Source: an uncultured Cuneatibacter sp. (GTDB lineage: Bacteria; Bacillota; Clostridia; Lachnospirales; Lachnospiraceae). Taken from it: DNA of 64,000 nt. Positions 7,435-15,989 of this stretch are shown here, piece after piece. Each line of letters starts with the position of its first letter. Positions within the stretch are counted from its first letter, which is position 1. The notes below the pieces were generated by a model. That model was not told where the DNA came from. It saw only the letters and a program-made list of their open reading frames with translations, and made no database searches. Made by a program: the position numbers and the translations under genes. The stretch is taken from the NCBI GenBank assembly GCA_934234215.1, contig CAKQHB010000002.1, forward strand, positions 124,001 through 188,000. The letters run 5' to 3'.

Positions 7435-8916
7435 TTAGTCCTCTGTCGGAGCGTCTGCGATATCGTCCGCTTCGATCGTCAACAGCATATCGTCGGTGAG
7501 CGTCGTATTGGAATCCTTTTGCAGCGCTGCGAGACGATTTGCCTGACGGACAACCGCCTGCTCGAACAGGTTGCGTGCCTCTCTGGCATTTGCGAAGTTT
7601 TCCGGCTTTTCTGCGCAGCGTTTTTCAAAATGCTGCTGCAGGCGAGCCTTTGCCTCATCCGAGAGCCGGAACTGATTTTTGTCACACATGCTGGCAAAGA
7701 TTGCGGTCAGTTCTTCGGCAGAATAATCCTCGAAATAAATAAAACGGTTGAAGCGGGAACGAAGACCGGGGTTGGAGTCCAAAAACTCTTCCATCAGATC
7801 CGGGTATCCGGCGACAACGACAACGAGATCCTTGCGGTGATCTTCCATACCCTTTAAGAGCGTATCCACCGCTTCCTGGCCGAAATCATTTTCACCACGT
7901 TTTGCAGTCAGGGTATATGCTTCGTCAATAAATAAAACGCCGCCAAGCGCTTCCTCGATGACCTGAGTGGTCTTTGTGGCGGTCTGGCCGACATAACCGG
8001 ATACCAGACTGGCGCGGTCCACTTCTACAAGATGTCCCTTTTTCAGAAGTCCGAGACCGGCATAAATTTCAGAAAGCATCCGTGCAACCGTTGTTTTACC
8101 GGTACCGGGATTGCCGGAAAAAACCATGTGCAGTGTGACAGAAGTAGCAGAAAATCCGCGTTCCTCCCGCAGCTTGCGAATGCGGATCAGGTTGACAAGG
8201 CTGGCAATTTCTTCTTTTACCTGTGTCAGTCCCACAAGACTGTTCAGCTCATCTAAGATCTCCTCGATGGAGCGGGGCGGCTTCACCGGAGCTGTCTCTG
8301 CGGCACGATCCGAAATGGGTGTCACGGCAGGACCGGATGTGGCAGGTTTGCCCTGAGGGATCGGCGCGGTAGCATCCTGATAAGAAGCGAGCCATGCGGG
8401 AAAATCAAATCCGGGACGATAGACGTCCATTTTTTTCAGATAGTCGGTCATGAGGTTGGTGTAAGCTGTGTACAGACGCACCATCTGAAAACGGCTGACG
8501 GCATCATCTGCGATAAAAGCTTCTCCGATGCGGGAAAAGAAAGCAACACACGCCTGACCGAAGGAAGTCTCTCGACCTTTCAGACGGTTCGTCAGATCCA
8601 TGCGGATAAACTCCTGTACGCAGCGCGGTACTTTCGAAGAGAAGCTGACGCTTCCGAGCTGCTTGGCATAATACTGCTGTTCCAGATACTCTCTGGAATC
8701 CGGATAGGACATGACAGAGCGCAGGAACTCCCACTGATAGCGGGACAGCACACCGTCACAGTATCCGAGATACAGCAGGAAGTATTTCCATTCCAGACGC
8801 ATACAGTCTGCCAGAGACATCGCCTGATTCTGGTAAACGCCGCCTTTTTTCTGTAAGTCATCGCAAAGAGACAGCATAGCGGCAGATTCTCTCTTAATAG
8901 ATGCGGTTAAATCCAT
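7435..8916 (-). CDS. AAA ATPase of the SpoVK/CbbX family
   Basis: A 493-residue protein with a mainly helical N-terminal region (about 1-205), a Pro/Thr-rich linker, and one AAA+ module in the C-terminal half. The module has Walker A Gly-Asn-Pro-Gly-Thr-Gly-Lys-Thr-Thr, a pore-loop-like Gly-Tyr-Val-Gly-Gln-Thr, Walker B Val-Leu-Phe-Ile-Asp-Glu-Ala-Tyr, and Asn-Pro-Gly-Leu-Arg-Ser-Arg-Phe as sensor/arginine finger. The closest families are sporulation protein SpoVK and the RuBisCO activase CbbX. RuBisCO is absent here, so a sporulation or general remodelling role is more likely. The N-terminal domain probably recruits the substrate. First gene of a leftward operon with the PHP phosphatase. Confidence 0.85.
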   Translation of the reverse strand: MDLTASIKRESAAMLSLCDDLQKKGGVYQNQAMSLADCMRLEWKYFLLYLGYCDGVLSRYQWEFLRSVMSYPDSREYLEQQYYAKQLGSVSFSSKVPRCVQEFIRMDLTNRLKGRETSFGQACVAFFSRIGEAFIADDAVSRFQMVRLYTAYTNLMTDYLKKMDVYRPGFDFPAWLASYQDATAPIPQGKPATSGPAVTPISDRAAETAPVKPPRSIEEILDELNSLVGLTQVKEEIASLVNLIRIRKLREERGFSATSVTLHMVFSGNPGTGKTTVARMLSEIYAGLGLLKKGHLVEVDRASLVSGYVGQTATKTTQVIEEALGGVLFIDEAYTLTAKRGENDFGQEAVDTLLKGMEDHRKDLVVVVAGYPDLMEEFLDSNPGLRSRFNRFIYFEDYSAEELTAIFASMCDKNQFRLSDEAKARLQQHFEKRCAEKPENFANAREARNLFEQAVVRQANRLAALQKDSNTTLTDDMLLTIEADDIADAPTED

Positions 8917-8980
8917 GTTTTCCTCCGGATAATAAAATCATTTGATTGTGGCTGTGCAGATCTCAGACAGCCATAAAATT

Positions 8981-9009
8981 AGAATAAAACACGAGCCGCC
9001 GAAAGTCAA
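8981..9009 (-). promoter_or_regulatory. Promoter for the AAA ATPase operon
   Basis: Minus strand TTGACT (plus 9004-9009), 17-bp spacer, TATTCT (plus 8981-8986), about 65 bases upstream of the ATG. It stands back to back with the gap promoter. Confidence 0.65.
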
Positions 9010-9088
9010 TGAAAGGGACTTGTTTTTTCAAAAAACGGGAAATCTCGCAAAAAAAACAGAAAAGTTGAAAAATGATGGAAAAAGCTCT

Positions 9089-9117
9089 TGCCTTTTACAT
9101 CCAAAAAGAGTAAAATG
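9089..9117 (+). promoter_or_regulatory. Promoter for gap
   Basis: TTGCCT (9089-9094), exactly 17 bp, then TAAAAT (9112-9117). The surrounding region is A/T-rich, as an UP element would be, in keeping with high expression of gap. The leader is about 65 nt and ends in AGGAGGAAATTCGAC before the ATG. Confidence 0.7.
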
Positions 9118-9188
9118 ATATCGATTTAACAATAGAATATAGTGCAGCAGTTTGCAGCATTATAAAAAATTCTAGGAGGAAATTCGAC

Positions 9189-10226
9189 ATGGCAGTAAAA
9201 GTAGCAATCAATGGATTTGGCCGTATTGGTCGTCTGGCTTTCAGACAGATGTTTGGCGCAGAAGGATATGATGTTGTTGCAATCAACGACCTGACAAAGC
9301 CTTCTATGCTGGCTGACTTATTAAAGTATGATACCGCTCAGGGTGGATATTGCGGAAGAATCGGTGAGAACCTGCACACTGTAGAAGCAGATGATGAAGC
9401 AAACACCATCACTGTTGACGGTAAGGTTCTGACTATCTATAAAGAGGCAGATGCTTCCAAGCTTCCTTGGGGCGAGATCGGCGTAGATGTAGTTCTGGAG
9501 TGTACTGGTTTCTATACCTCCAAGGAGAAGTCTATGGCACACATCACTGCTGGTGCTAAGAAGGTAGTTATCTCTGCACCTGCTGGTAAGGATCTGAAGA
9601 CGATCGTTTACAGTGTAAACCAGGATACTCTGACCGCTGAAGATCAGATCATCTCCGCAGCTTCTTGTACCACGAACTGCCTGGCTCCTATGGCAAAGGC
9701 TCTGAATGACTACGCTCCGATCCAGTCCGGTATCATGAGCACCATTCATGCTTACACTGGTGATCAGATGATCCTGGATGGTCCTCACAGAAAGGGTGAC
9801 CTGAGAAGAGCACGTGCTGGCGCTGCTAACATCGTTCCGAACTCCACCGGTGCTGCAAAGGCAATCGGTCTGGTTATTCCGGAACTGAACGGCAAGCTGA
9901 TCGGTTCCGCACAGCGTGTACCGGTTCCGACTGGTTCCACCACTATCCTGACTGCAGTTGTTAAGGGTACTGATGTAACTGTTGATGGCATCAATGCTGC
10001 AATGAAGGCTGCTTCTTCTGAGTCCTTCGGTTACAACACTGATCCGATCGTATCTTCCGACGTTATCGGTATGAGATATGGTTCTCTGTTCGATGCAACT
10101 CAGACCATGGTATCTCCGATCGCTGATGATCTGTACGAAGTACAGGTTGTTTCTTGGTATGATAACGAGAATTCTTACACCAGCCAGATGGTTCGTACTA
10201 TCAAGTACTTCGCTGAGTTAGGCTAA
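9189..10226 (+). CDS. gap: Glyceraldehyde-3-phosphate dehydrogenase
   Basis: Oxidises and phosphorylates glyceraldehyde 3-phosphate to 1,3-bisphosphoglycerate with NAD+, the energy-conserving redox step of glycolysis, as a cytoplasmic homotetramer. The N-terminal Gly-Phe-Gly-Arg-Ile-Gly-Arg dinucleotide-binding motif and the catalytic Ser-Cys-Thr-Thr-Asn-Cys (Cys160) are intact. At 345 residues it is slightly longer than most. Codon use is strongly biased toward a few codons, as in highly expressed genes. It has a strong promoter and Shine-Dalgarno site and its own terminator directly after the gene. The rest of the lower glycolytic genes follow, so part of the transcript probably reads through. 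Confidence 0.97.
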   Translation: MAVKVAINGFGRIGRLAFRQMFGAEGYDVVAINDLTKPSMLADLLKYDTAQGGYCGRIGENLHTVEADDEANTITVDGKVLTIYKEADASKLPWGEIGVDVVLECTGFYTSKEKSMAHITAGAKKVVISAPAGKDLKTIVYSVNQDTLTAEDQIISAASCTTNCLAPMAKALNDYAPIQSGIMSTIHAYTGDQMILDGPHRKGDLRRARAGAANIVPNSTGAAKAIGLVIPELNGKLIGSAQRVPVPTGSTTILTAVVKGTDVTVDGINAAMKAASSESFGYNTDPIVSSDVIGMRYGSLFDATQTMVSPIADDLYEVQVVSWYDNENSYTSQMVRTIKYFAELG

Positions 10227-10298
10227 TTTTTCTCTCGTAATTCATATTTCGGTGGACAGGCTTTTGCCTGATACACGAAAATGAGAAAGACTCATAAA

Positions 10299-10327
10299 GG
10301 GTCCGGTCTTTGGACCGGACCCTTTTT
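10299..10327 (+). terminator. Intrinsic terminator after gap
   Basis: A perfect 10-bp G+C-rich stem (10299-10308 with 10313-10322), tetraloop TTTG and a T5 run. It separates gap from pgk and would set a higher level of gap mRNA. Confidence 0.9.
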
Positions 10328-10462
10328 CACTTTATAGGAAATTGCGTTGCATTTCCTATAAAGTGAAAAAGCGCTCCACGTGGACCGCACTGCGGTGAAA
10401 TGAAACCTGTCGTTTCACGACTCGCCGCAGGCGGAGAATCCTGCAAAGCAGGATTCTATTTT
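10328..10462. repeat. Structured intergenic repeat module, copy 1 (upstream of pgk)
   Basis: Begins with a perfect 15-bp inverted repeat CACTTTATAGGAAAT/ATTTCCTATAAAGTG (10328-10342, 10351-10365). A conserved block starting AAAAAGCGCTCC follows, then an outer stem CTGCGG/CCGCAG enclosing GAAAC/GTTTC. It ends with a perfect 10-bp hairpin AGAATCCTGC/GCAGGATTCT (10435-10457) and a T-rich tail. A diverged copy lies at 48416-48526 with different bases but the same pairing. It ends about 20 bases before the pgk ribosome binding site, so it forms part of the pgk leader and could attenuate or process read-through transcripts. Confidence 0.7.
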
Positions 10463-10496
10463 AATAATCGCATTTCATAAAAAGGAGATGTTTATC

Positions 10497-11723
10497 ATGA
10501 TGTTAAATAAGAAGACTGTAGATGATCTGACCAATCTGCAGGGCAGAAGAGTACTGGTTCGCTGCGACTTTAACGTACCGTTAAAGGAAGGCAAGATCAC
10601 CGATGAGACTCGTATCGTAGCTGCTCTGCCTACCATCGAGAAGCTGATTAACGGCGGCGCTAAGGTTATCCTTTGCTCTCACTTGGGCAAGGTTAAGAAT
10701 GGCCCGAACGAAGGCGAATCTCTGGCACCGGTTGCTGCAAGACTGTCCGAGAAGCTGGGCAAGGAAGTTACTTTCGTATCCGATTACAATGTAACTGGCG
10801 AAGCTGCTACAAAGGCTGTTGCTGAGATGAAGGACGGCGATGTTGTTCTGCTGCAGAACACTCGTTTCCGTGGCGCTGAGGAGACCAAGAACGGCGAGCA
10901 GTTCAGCAAGGAACTGGCTGATCTGGCAGACGATTATGTATGCGATGCATTCGGTTCTTCTCACAGAGCACATGCATCTGTAGCTGGCGTTACCAAGTTC
11001 ATCACCGAAAAAGGCGGTTCCAACGTAGTTGGTTACCTGATGGAGAAGGAAATCGCATTCTTAGGCAATGCTGTAGAGAATCCGGTTCGTCCTTTCGTGG
11101 CAATCCTGGGCGGTGCTAAGGTTGCAGATAAGCTGAACGTAATCTCCAACCTGCTGGAGAAGTGTGATACCCTGATCATCGGTGGTGGTATGGCATTCAC
11201 ATTCCTGAAGGCACAGGGCAAAGAGATCGGTACTTCTCTGGTAGATGATACAAAGCTGGATTACTGCCGTGAGATGATCGCAAAGGCTGAGAGCCTTGGC
11301 AAGAAACTGCTTCTGCCGGTTGATACCGCAGCAGCAACCGCATTCCCGAACCCGATCGATGCTGCTATCGACGTAAAGATGGTATCCGTAGACGAGATGC
11401 CTTCTGATATGATGGGTCTGGATATCGGAACTGAGACTGCTAAGCTGTATGCAGACGCTGTTAAGTCCGCAAAGACCGTTGTTTGGAACGGACCGATGGG
11501 TGTATTTGAGAACCCGACTCTGGCACAGGGTACGATCGCAGTTGCAAAGGCTCTGGCTGAGACCGAAGCTACTACCATTATCGGTGGCGGTGATTCCGCA
11601 GCAGCTGTAAATCAGCTTGGTTTCGCTTCCAAGATGAGCCACATCTCCACTGGCGGCGGCGCTTCTCTGGAGTTCCTGGAGGGTAAGGAGCTGCCGGGCG
11701 TAGCTGCAGCTGATAATAAATAA
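10497..11723 (+). CDS. pgk: Phosphoglycerate kinase
   Basis: Transfers phosphate from 1,3-bisphosphoglycerate to ADP in glycolysis. The N-terminal domain carries Arg-Val-Leu-Val-Arg-Cys-Asp-Phe-Asn-Val-Pro and the substrate-binding Ser-His-Leu-Gly-Lys. The C-terminal domain has the nucleotide loop region Val-Trp-Asn-Gly-Pro-Met-Gly-Val-Phe-Glu and Gly-Gly-Gly-Asp-Ser-Ala-Ala-Ala. Length about 408 residues, normal for bacteria. An upstream in-frame ATG at 10488 abuts the AAAGGAG directly, so 10497 (9 bases spacing) is the better start; 10500 is also possible. Second gene of the glycolytic run; a repeat module and the gap terminator lie between it and gap. Confidence 0.97.
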   Translation: MMLNKKTVDDLTNLQGRRVLVRCDFNVPLKEGKITDETRIVAALPTIEKLINGGAKVILCSHLGKVKNGPNEGESLAPVAARLSEKLGKEVTFVSDYNVTGEAATKAVAEMKDGDVVLLQNTRFRGAEETKNGEQFSKELADLADDYVCDAFGSSHRAHASVAGVTKFITEKGGSNVVGYLMEKEIAFLGNAVENPVRPFVAILGGAKVADKLNVISNLLEKCDTLIIGGGMAFTFLKAQGKEIGTSLVDDTKLDYCREMIAKAESLGKKLLLPVDTAAATAFPNPIDAAIDVKMVSVDEMPSDMMGLDIGTETAKLYADAVKSAKTVVWNGPMGVFENPTLAQGTIAVAKALAETEATTIIGGGDSAAAVNQLGFASKMSHISTGGGASLEFLEGKELPGVAAADNK

Positions 11724-11808
11724 TAAGCATTACAGAACGGTTTGTCGTTTTCGTCCACAGGGAATCCCTGTGGACGAATGCGGTTAATTATGAAATGGAG
11801 AACAGACA

Positions 11809-12555
11809 ATGAGAAAAAAGATTATTGCCGGAAACTGGAAGATGAATATGACTCCCAGTGAAGCAGTAGCACTGGTAGAGACACTGAAGCCTCTGGTAGC
11901 CAATGAGGAAGTTGACGTTGTTTTCTGCGTTCCTGCAATCGACATTATCCCGGTCGTAGAGGCTTGCAAGGGCACAAACATTCAGGTGGGTGCTGAGAAT
12001 ATGTACTTCGAGGAGAAGGGTGCTTACACCGGAGAAATCTCCCCGAACATGCTGACAGATGCAGGCGTTCAGTATGTAATCATCGGACATTCTGAGAGAA
12101 GAGAATACTTTGCAGAGACCGATGAGACCGTAAACAAGAAAGTCCTGAAGGCATTTGAACATGGTCTGACCCCGATCATCTGCTGTGGTGAGTCTCTGAC
12201 TCAGAGAGAGCAGGGCATCACTCTGGATTGGATCCGTCAGCAGATCAAGATCGCTTTCCAGAACGTAACTGCAGAGCAGGCAAAGACTGCTGTTATTGCA
12301 TATGAGCCGATCTGGGCAATTGGTACCGGTAAGGTAGCAACTACCGAGCAGGCAGAAGAGGTTTGCGCAGCAATCCGTGCATGCATCGGTGAAGTTTACG
12401 ACGAGGCAACCGCAGAAGCAATTCGTATCCAGTACGGCGGCAGCGTAAGTGCAGCAAGTGCACCGGAGCTGTTTGCACAGGCTGATATCGATGGCGGTCT
12501 GGTAGGCGGCGCTTCCCTGAAGGCTGACTTCGGAAAGATCGTAAATTATAAGTAA
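11809..12555 (+). CDS. tpiA: Triosephosphate isomerase
   Basis: Interconverts dihydroxyacetone phosphate and glyceraldehyde 3-phosphate; TIM-barrel homodimer of the cytoplasm. The 248 residues are the normal length. The N-terminal Ala-Gly-Asn-Trp-Lys-Met-Asn carries the catalytic Asn/Lys, Ile-Gly-His-Ser-Glu-Arg-Arg the catalytic His, and Ala-Tyr-Glu-Pro-Ile-Trp-Ala-Ile-Gly-Thr-Gly the catalytic Glu and flexible loop 6. Gly-Gly-Ser-Val near the end binds phosphate. It follows pgk by 85 bases with a short inverted repeat (tccacagggaatccctgtgga) in between and shares the same biased codon use. The start ATG follows a GGAG. Confidence 0.97.
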   Translation: MRKKIIAGNWKMNMTPSEAVALVETLKPLVANEEVDVVFCVPAIDIIPVVEACKGTNIQVGAENMYFEEKGAYTGEISPNMLTDAGVQYVIIGHSERREYFAETDETVNKKVLKAFEHGLTPIICCGESLTQREQGITLDWIRQQIKIAFQNVTAEQAKTAVIAYEPIWAIGTGKVATTEQAEEVCAAIRACIGEVYDEATAEAIRIQYGGSVSAASAPELFAQADIDGGLVGGASLKADFGKIVNYK

Positions 12556-12593
12556 TTTGCACCAAGTAGGGCATGACAGAAATGGAGAAAAAA

Positions 12594-14135
12594 ATGAGCA
12601 AGAAACCTACTGTTTTAATGATCCTGGACGGATATGGTCTGAATGAAAAGACCGAGGGCAACGCAGTTGCACAGGCAAAGACTCCGGTTATGGATGACCT
12701 GATGGCAACTTGCCCGTATGTAAAGGGTTATGCAAGCGGACTGGCAGTTGGTCTTCCGGATGGACAGATGGGTAACTCTGAGGTTGGACATCTGAATATG
12801 GGTGCTGGTCGTATCGTATACCAGGAGCTGACCCGTATTACCAAGGAGATTCAGGACGGAGATTTTTTTGAAAATGAAGCATTCCTTCAGGCAGTAGAAA
12901 ACTGCAAAAAAAATGATTCTGCACTGCATCTGATGGGTCTGGTTTCGGACGGCGGCGTTCACAGCCACAACACCCATATCTATGCACTGCTGGAGCTGGC
13001 AAAGAGACACGGTCTGGAAAAGGTATTTGTACACTGCTTCTTAGACGGCCGTGACACTCCGCCTGCATCCGGTAAGGATTATGTAAAAGAGCTTTCTGAT
13101 AAGATGAAGGAGATCGGCGTAGGCCGCGTTGCTTCTGTTATGGGACGTTACTATGCGATGGACAGAGATAACCGCTGGGATCGTGTAGAACTGGCTTACC
13201 GTGCACTGACAACCGGAGAGGGCAATCAGGCTGACTGCGGTGTTTGTGCAATCGCAAAGTCTTACGAAGATGGCAAGACGGATGAATTCGTAGTTCCCAC
13301 TGTTGTTGCAGAAGACGGCAAGGCAATCGGCACCGTAAAAGATGGCGATTCCGTAATCTTCTTCAATTTCCGTCCGGATCGTGCAAGAGAGATCACTCGC
13401 GCATTCTGTGACGACGACTTCAGCGGATTTGCAAGAGAGAAGAGACTGGATCTGTGCTATGTATGCTTCACCGAGTATGATGTTACCATCCCGAACAAGC
13501 TGGTAGCCTTCAAGAAGGTCAGCATCAACAATACCTTTGGTCAGTTCTTAGCTGCAAATGGCTTAAAGCAGGCAAGAATCGCTGAGACAGAGAAGTACGC
13601 ACACGTTACGTTCTTCTTCAACGGCGGTGTTGAGGAGCCGAATCCCGGTGAGGATCGTATCCTCGTAAAGTCTCCGAAGGTTGCAACTTACGACCTGAAG
13701 CCGGAGATGAGTGCATATGAAGTATGTGACAAGCTGGTTGGCGCCATCAAGTCTCAGGACTATGATGTGATCATCATCAACTTTGCAAACCCGGATATGG
13801 TTGGTCATACCGGTATTCTGGACGCTGCAATCAAGGCTGTTGAGGCAGTGGATGAGTGTGTTGGAAAGGCAGTAGACGCGATCCGCGAAGTAAACGGACA
13901 GCTGTTCATCTGTGCAGACCACGGTAATGCAGAGCAGCTGATCGACTACGAGACCGGCGCTCCGTTCACCGCACACACCACAAATCCGGTTCCGTTCATT
14001 CTGGTAAATGCAGATCCTTCCTACAAGCTGAGAGAGGGTGGCTGCCTGGCAGACATCGCTCCGACTCTGATCGAGCTGATGGGACTGCAGCAGCCGGCTG
14101 AGATGACCGGAAAGTCTCTGTTAGTAAAGGACTGA
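12594..14135 (+). CDS. gpmI: 2,3-bisphosphoglycerate-independent phosphoglycerate mutase
   Basis: Mn-dependent alkaline-phosphatase-fold enzyme that converts 3-phosphoglycerate to 2-phosphoglycerate through a phosphoserine. Met-Ile-Leu-Asp-Gly-Tyr-Gly gives the first metal ligands. The catalytic Ser is in Gly-Asn-Ser-Glu-Val-Gly-His-Leu-Asn, and Ala-Asp-His-Gly-Asn-Ala-Glu holds late metal ligands. From ATG 12594 the protein has 513 residues, the normal size. An in-frame ATG at 12573 exists, but GGAG at 12584-12587 points to 12594. Last gene of the gap-pgk-tpiA-gpmI run; enolase is not in the window. Confidence 0.96.
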   Translation: MSKKPTVLMILDGYGLNEKTEGNAVAQAKTPVMDDLMATCPYVKGYASGLAVGLPDGQMGNSEVGHLNMGAGRIVYQELTRITKEIQDGDFFENEAFLQAVENCKKNDSALHLMGLVSDGGVHSHNTHIYALLELAKRHGLEKVFVHCFLDGRDTPPASGKDYVKELSDKMKEIGVGRVASVMGRYYAMDRDNRWDRVELAYRALTTGEGNQADCGVCAIAKSYEDGKTDEFVVPTVVAEDGKAIGTVKDGDSVIFFNFRPDRAREITRAFCDDDFSGFAREKRLDLCYVCFTEYDVTIPNKLVAFKKVSINNTFGQFLAANGLKQARIAETEKYAHVTFFFNGGVEEPNPGEDRILVKSPKVATYDLKPEMSAYEVCDKLVGAIKSQDYDVIIINFANPDMVGHTGILDAAIKAVEAVDECVGKAVDAIREVNGQLFICADHGNAEQLIDYETGAPFTAHTTNPVPFILVNADPSYKLREGGCLADIAPTLIELMGLQQPAEMTGKSLLVKD

Positions 14136-14156
14136 GAAAATCCGACAAAAAATTAC

Positions 14157-14185
14157 TTTACGAAACCCCTGTTTTATGAGAAAAT
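14157..14185 (+). promoter_or_regulatory. Possible promoter for the IscU-like/GGGtGRT pair
   Basis: TTTACG (14157-14162), 17 bp, GAAAAT (14180-14185). Both boxes are imperfect. The position, about 80 bases before the gene and upstream of a leader hairpin, is reasonable. Confidence 0.35.
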
Positions 14186-14211
14186 AGGGAAGACAGGAAA
14201 ACTGTCCGATT

Positions 14212-14239
14212 CCTGCAGGCGGGGACTTCCGCCTGCGGG
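14212..14239 (+). other. G+C-rich stem-loop in the leader of the IscU-like gene
   Basis: An 11-bp stem with one wobble (CCTGCAGGCGG with CCGCCTGCGGG) and a 6-nt loop, followed by GTATTACA rather than a T-run. It is therefore not a standard terminator for gpmI on the plus strand; more likely a leader structure or mRNA stabiliser 27 bases before the start codon. Confidence 0.5.
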
Positions 14240-14266
14240 TATTACATAGTTGAAAGGAGTCTTAAC

Positions 14267-14959
14267 ATGATTTATTCACATGAAGTAGAAATGATGTGTC
14301 CTGTTGCACAGGGTGTGCATCATGGTGCTGCTCCGATTCCGGAGGAAGCAAAGTGGGTACAGGCAAAAGAAGTAAAGGATATCTCCGGTTTTACACACGG
14401 TATCGGCTGGTGTGCACCTCAGCAGGGTTGCTGTAAGCTGACACTGAACGTAAAAGAAGGTATCATCCAGGAAGCTCTGGTTGAGACCATTGGATGTTCT
14501 GGTATGACCCATTCCGCAGCTATGGCATCTGAGATCCTGCCTGGTCTGACTGTAATGGAAGCTCTGAACACCGACCTGGTATGTGATGCAATCAACACTG
14601 CTATGAGAGAGCTGTTCCTGCAGATCGTTTACGGACGTTCTCAGAGTGCATTCTCCGAGGATGGTCTGCAGATCGGTGCTGGTCTGGAAGACCTTGGTAA
14701 GGGACTGCGTTCTCAGGTTGGTACCATGTACGGTACTTTAAAGAAGGGCCCTCGTTACCTGGAGATGGCAGAAGGTTATGTTACCGGTATCGCTCTGGAT
14801 GCTGATGATCAGATCATCGGTTACCAGTTCGTAAACCTTGGTAAGATGACAGACTTCATCAAGAAGGGTGATGATCCGAATACTGCATGGGAAAAGGCAA
14901 AGGGTCAGTACGGCCGTATTGCTGATGCTGTAAAGATCATTGACCCTAGAAAAGAGTAA
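14267..14959 (+). CDS. IscU/NifU-like iron-sulfur cluster scaffold family protein
   Basis: A 230-residue protein with an IscU-like region in its first half. Cys residues occur in Gly-Trp-Cys-Ala-Pro-Gln-Gln-Gly-Cys-Cys and in Thr-Ile-Gly-Cys-Ser-Gly-Met-Thr-His-Ser-Ala-Ala-Met, the latter matching the IscU Tyr-Gly-Cys-Gly-x-Ala-Ile-Ala-Ser-Ser block. It is longer than IscU (about 125 residues) and has a C-terminal extension of about 90 residues with no cysteine cluster. It is encoded 19 bases before the GGGtGRT gene. These two families are regularly adjacent in anaerobic Firmicutes, so they probably act together. True scaffold activity is not shown. Strong AAAGGAG Shine-Dalgarno and biased codons suggest abundant protein. 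Confidence 0.8.
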   Translation: MIYSHEVEMMCPVAQGVHHGAAPIPEEAKWVQAKEVKDISGFTHGIGWCAPQQGCCKLTLNVKEGIIQEALVETIGCSGMTHSAAMASEILPGLTVMEALNTDLVCDAINTAMRELFLQIVYGRSQSAFSEDGLQIGAGLEDLGKGLRSQVGTMYGTLKKGPRYLEMAEGYVTGIALDADDQIIGYQFVNLGKMTDFIKKGDDPNTAWEKAKGQYGRIADAVKIIDPRKE

Positions 14960-14978
14960 TTAGAGGAGGTAACGCAAA

Positions 14979-15989
14979 ATGGCTTTATTTGAATCCTATG
15001 AGAGACGTATTGACCAGATCAATGCGGCATTAAACAGCTATGGAATCGCTTCTATCGAAGAAGCTGAGAAGATCACAAAAGATGCAGGTCTGGATGTATA
15101 CAACCAGATCAAAGGCATTCAGCCGATCTGTTTTGAGAACGCTTGCTGGGCTTACACAGTAGGTGCTGCAATCGCAATCAAGAAGGGCTGCAGAAAGGCA
15201 TCTGAAGCAGCTGCAGCAATCGGTGAAGGCCTGCAGTCCTTCTGTATCCCCGGTTCTGTTGCAGATACCCGTAAGGTAGGTCTGGGACATGGTAATCTGG
15301 GTAAGATGCTTCTGGAAGAAGAGACAGAGTGCTTCTGTTTCTTAGCAGGTCACGAGTCCTTCGCAGCAGCAGAAGGTGCTATCGGTATCGCAGAGAAGGC
15401 AAACAAAGTTCGTCAGAAGCCTCTGCGTGTTATCCTGAACGGTCTTGGTAAGGATGCAGCTCAGATCATTTCCCGTATCAACGGTTTCACCTATGTAGAG
15501 ACCGAGTACGATCCTTACAAGAACGAAGTTAAGGAAGTATTCCGCAAGCCCTATTCCGAAGGTCTGCGTGCTAAGGTAAACTGCTATGGCGCTAACAGCG
15601 TTCCGGAAGGTGTTGCAATCATGTGGAAGGAAAACGTAGACGTTTCCATCACTGGTAACTCCACCAACCCGACTCGTTTCCAGCACCCGGTTGCAGGTAC
15701 TTACAAGAAGGAACGTCTGGAAGCTGGTAAGAAGTACTTCTCCGTAGCATCCGGTGGTGGTACAGGACGTACTCTGCATCCCGATAACATGGCTGCAGGT
15801 CCTGCTTCTTATGGTATGACCGATACTCTTGGCCGTATGCATTCCGATGCACAGTTCGCAGGTTCCTCTTCCGTTCCGGCTCACGTTGAGATGATGGGTC
15901 TGATCGGTGCAGGTAACAACCCTATGGTTGGTATGACCGTAGCTGTAGCTGTATCGATTGAGGAAGCAGCAAAGGCTGGTAAGTTCTAA
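14979..15989 (+). CDS. GGGtGRT family protein, function unknown
   Basis: A 336-residue cytoplasmic protein named for its motif, seen here as Ser-Gly-Gly-Gly-Thr-Gly-Arg-Thr-Leu-His-Pro at about residue 258. Other Gly-rich or conserved stretches are Gly-Leu-Gly-His-Gly-Asn-Leu-Gly-Lys, Phe-Leu-Ala-Gly-His-Glu-Ser-Phe and Leu-Ile-Gly-Ala-Gly-Asn-Asn-Pro-Met-Val-Gly-Met. No signal peptide or membrane span. The Gly-rich loops would suit phosphate or nucleotide binding, but that is a guess. It is the second gene of a two-gene operon with the IscU-like protein (19-base gap, GGAGG site) and is followed by a terminator. Codon use resembles the glycolytic genes. Confidence 0.85.
   Translation: MALFESYERRIDQINAALNSYGIASIEEAEKITKDAGLDVYNQIKGIQPICFENACWAYTVGAAIAIKKGCRKASEAAAAIGEGLQSFCIPGSVADTRKVGLGHGNLGKMLLEEETECFCFLAGHESFAAAEGAIGIAEKANKVRQKPLRVILNGLGKDAAQIISRINGFTYVETEYDPYKNEVKEVFRKPYSEGLRAKVNCYGANSVPEGVAIMWKENVDVSITGNSTNPTRFQHPVAGTYKKERLEAGKKYFSVASGGGTGRTLHPDNMAAGPASYGMTDTLGRMHSDAQFAGSSSVPAHVEMMGLIGAGNNPMVGMTVAVAVSIEEAAKAGKF

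Noticed and set aside
14212..14239. Terminator of gpmI
   Set aside because: Good stem but no T-run on either side; kept as a leader stem-loop only.
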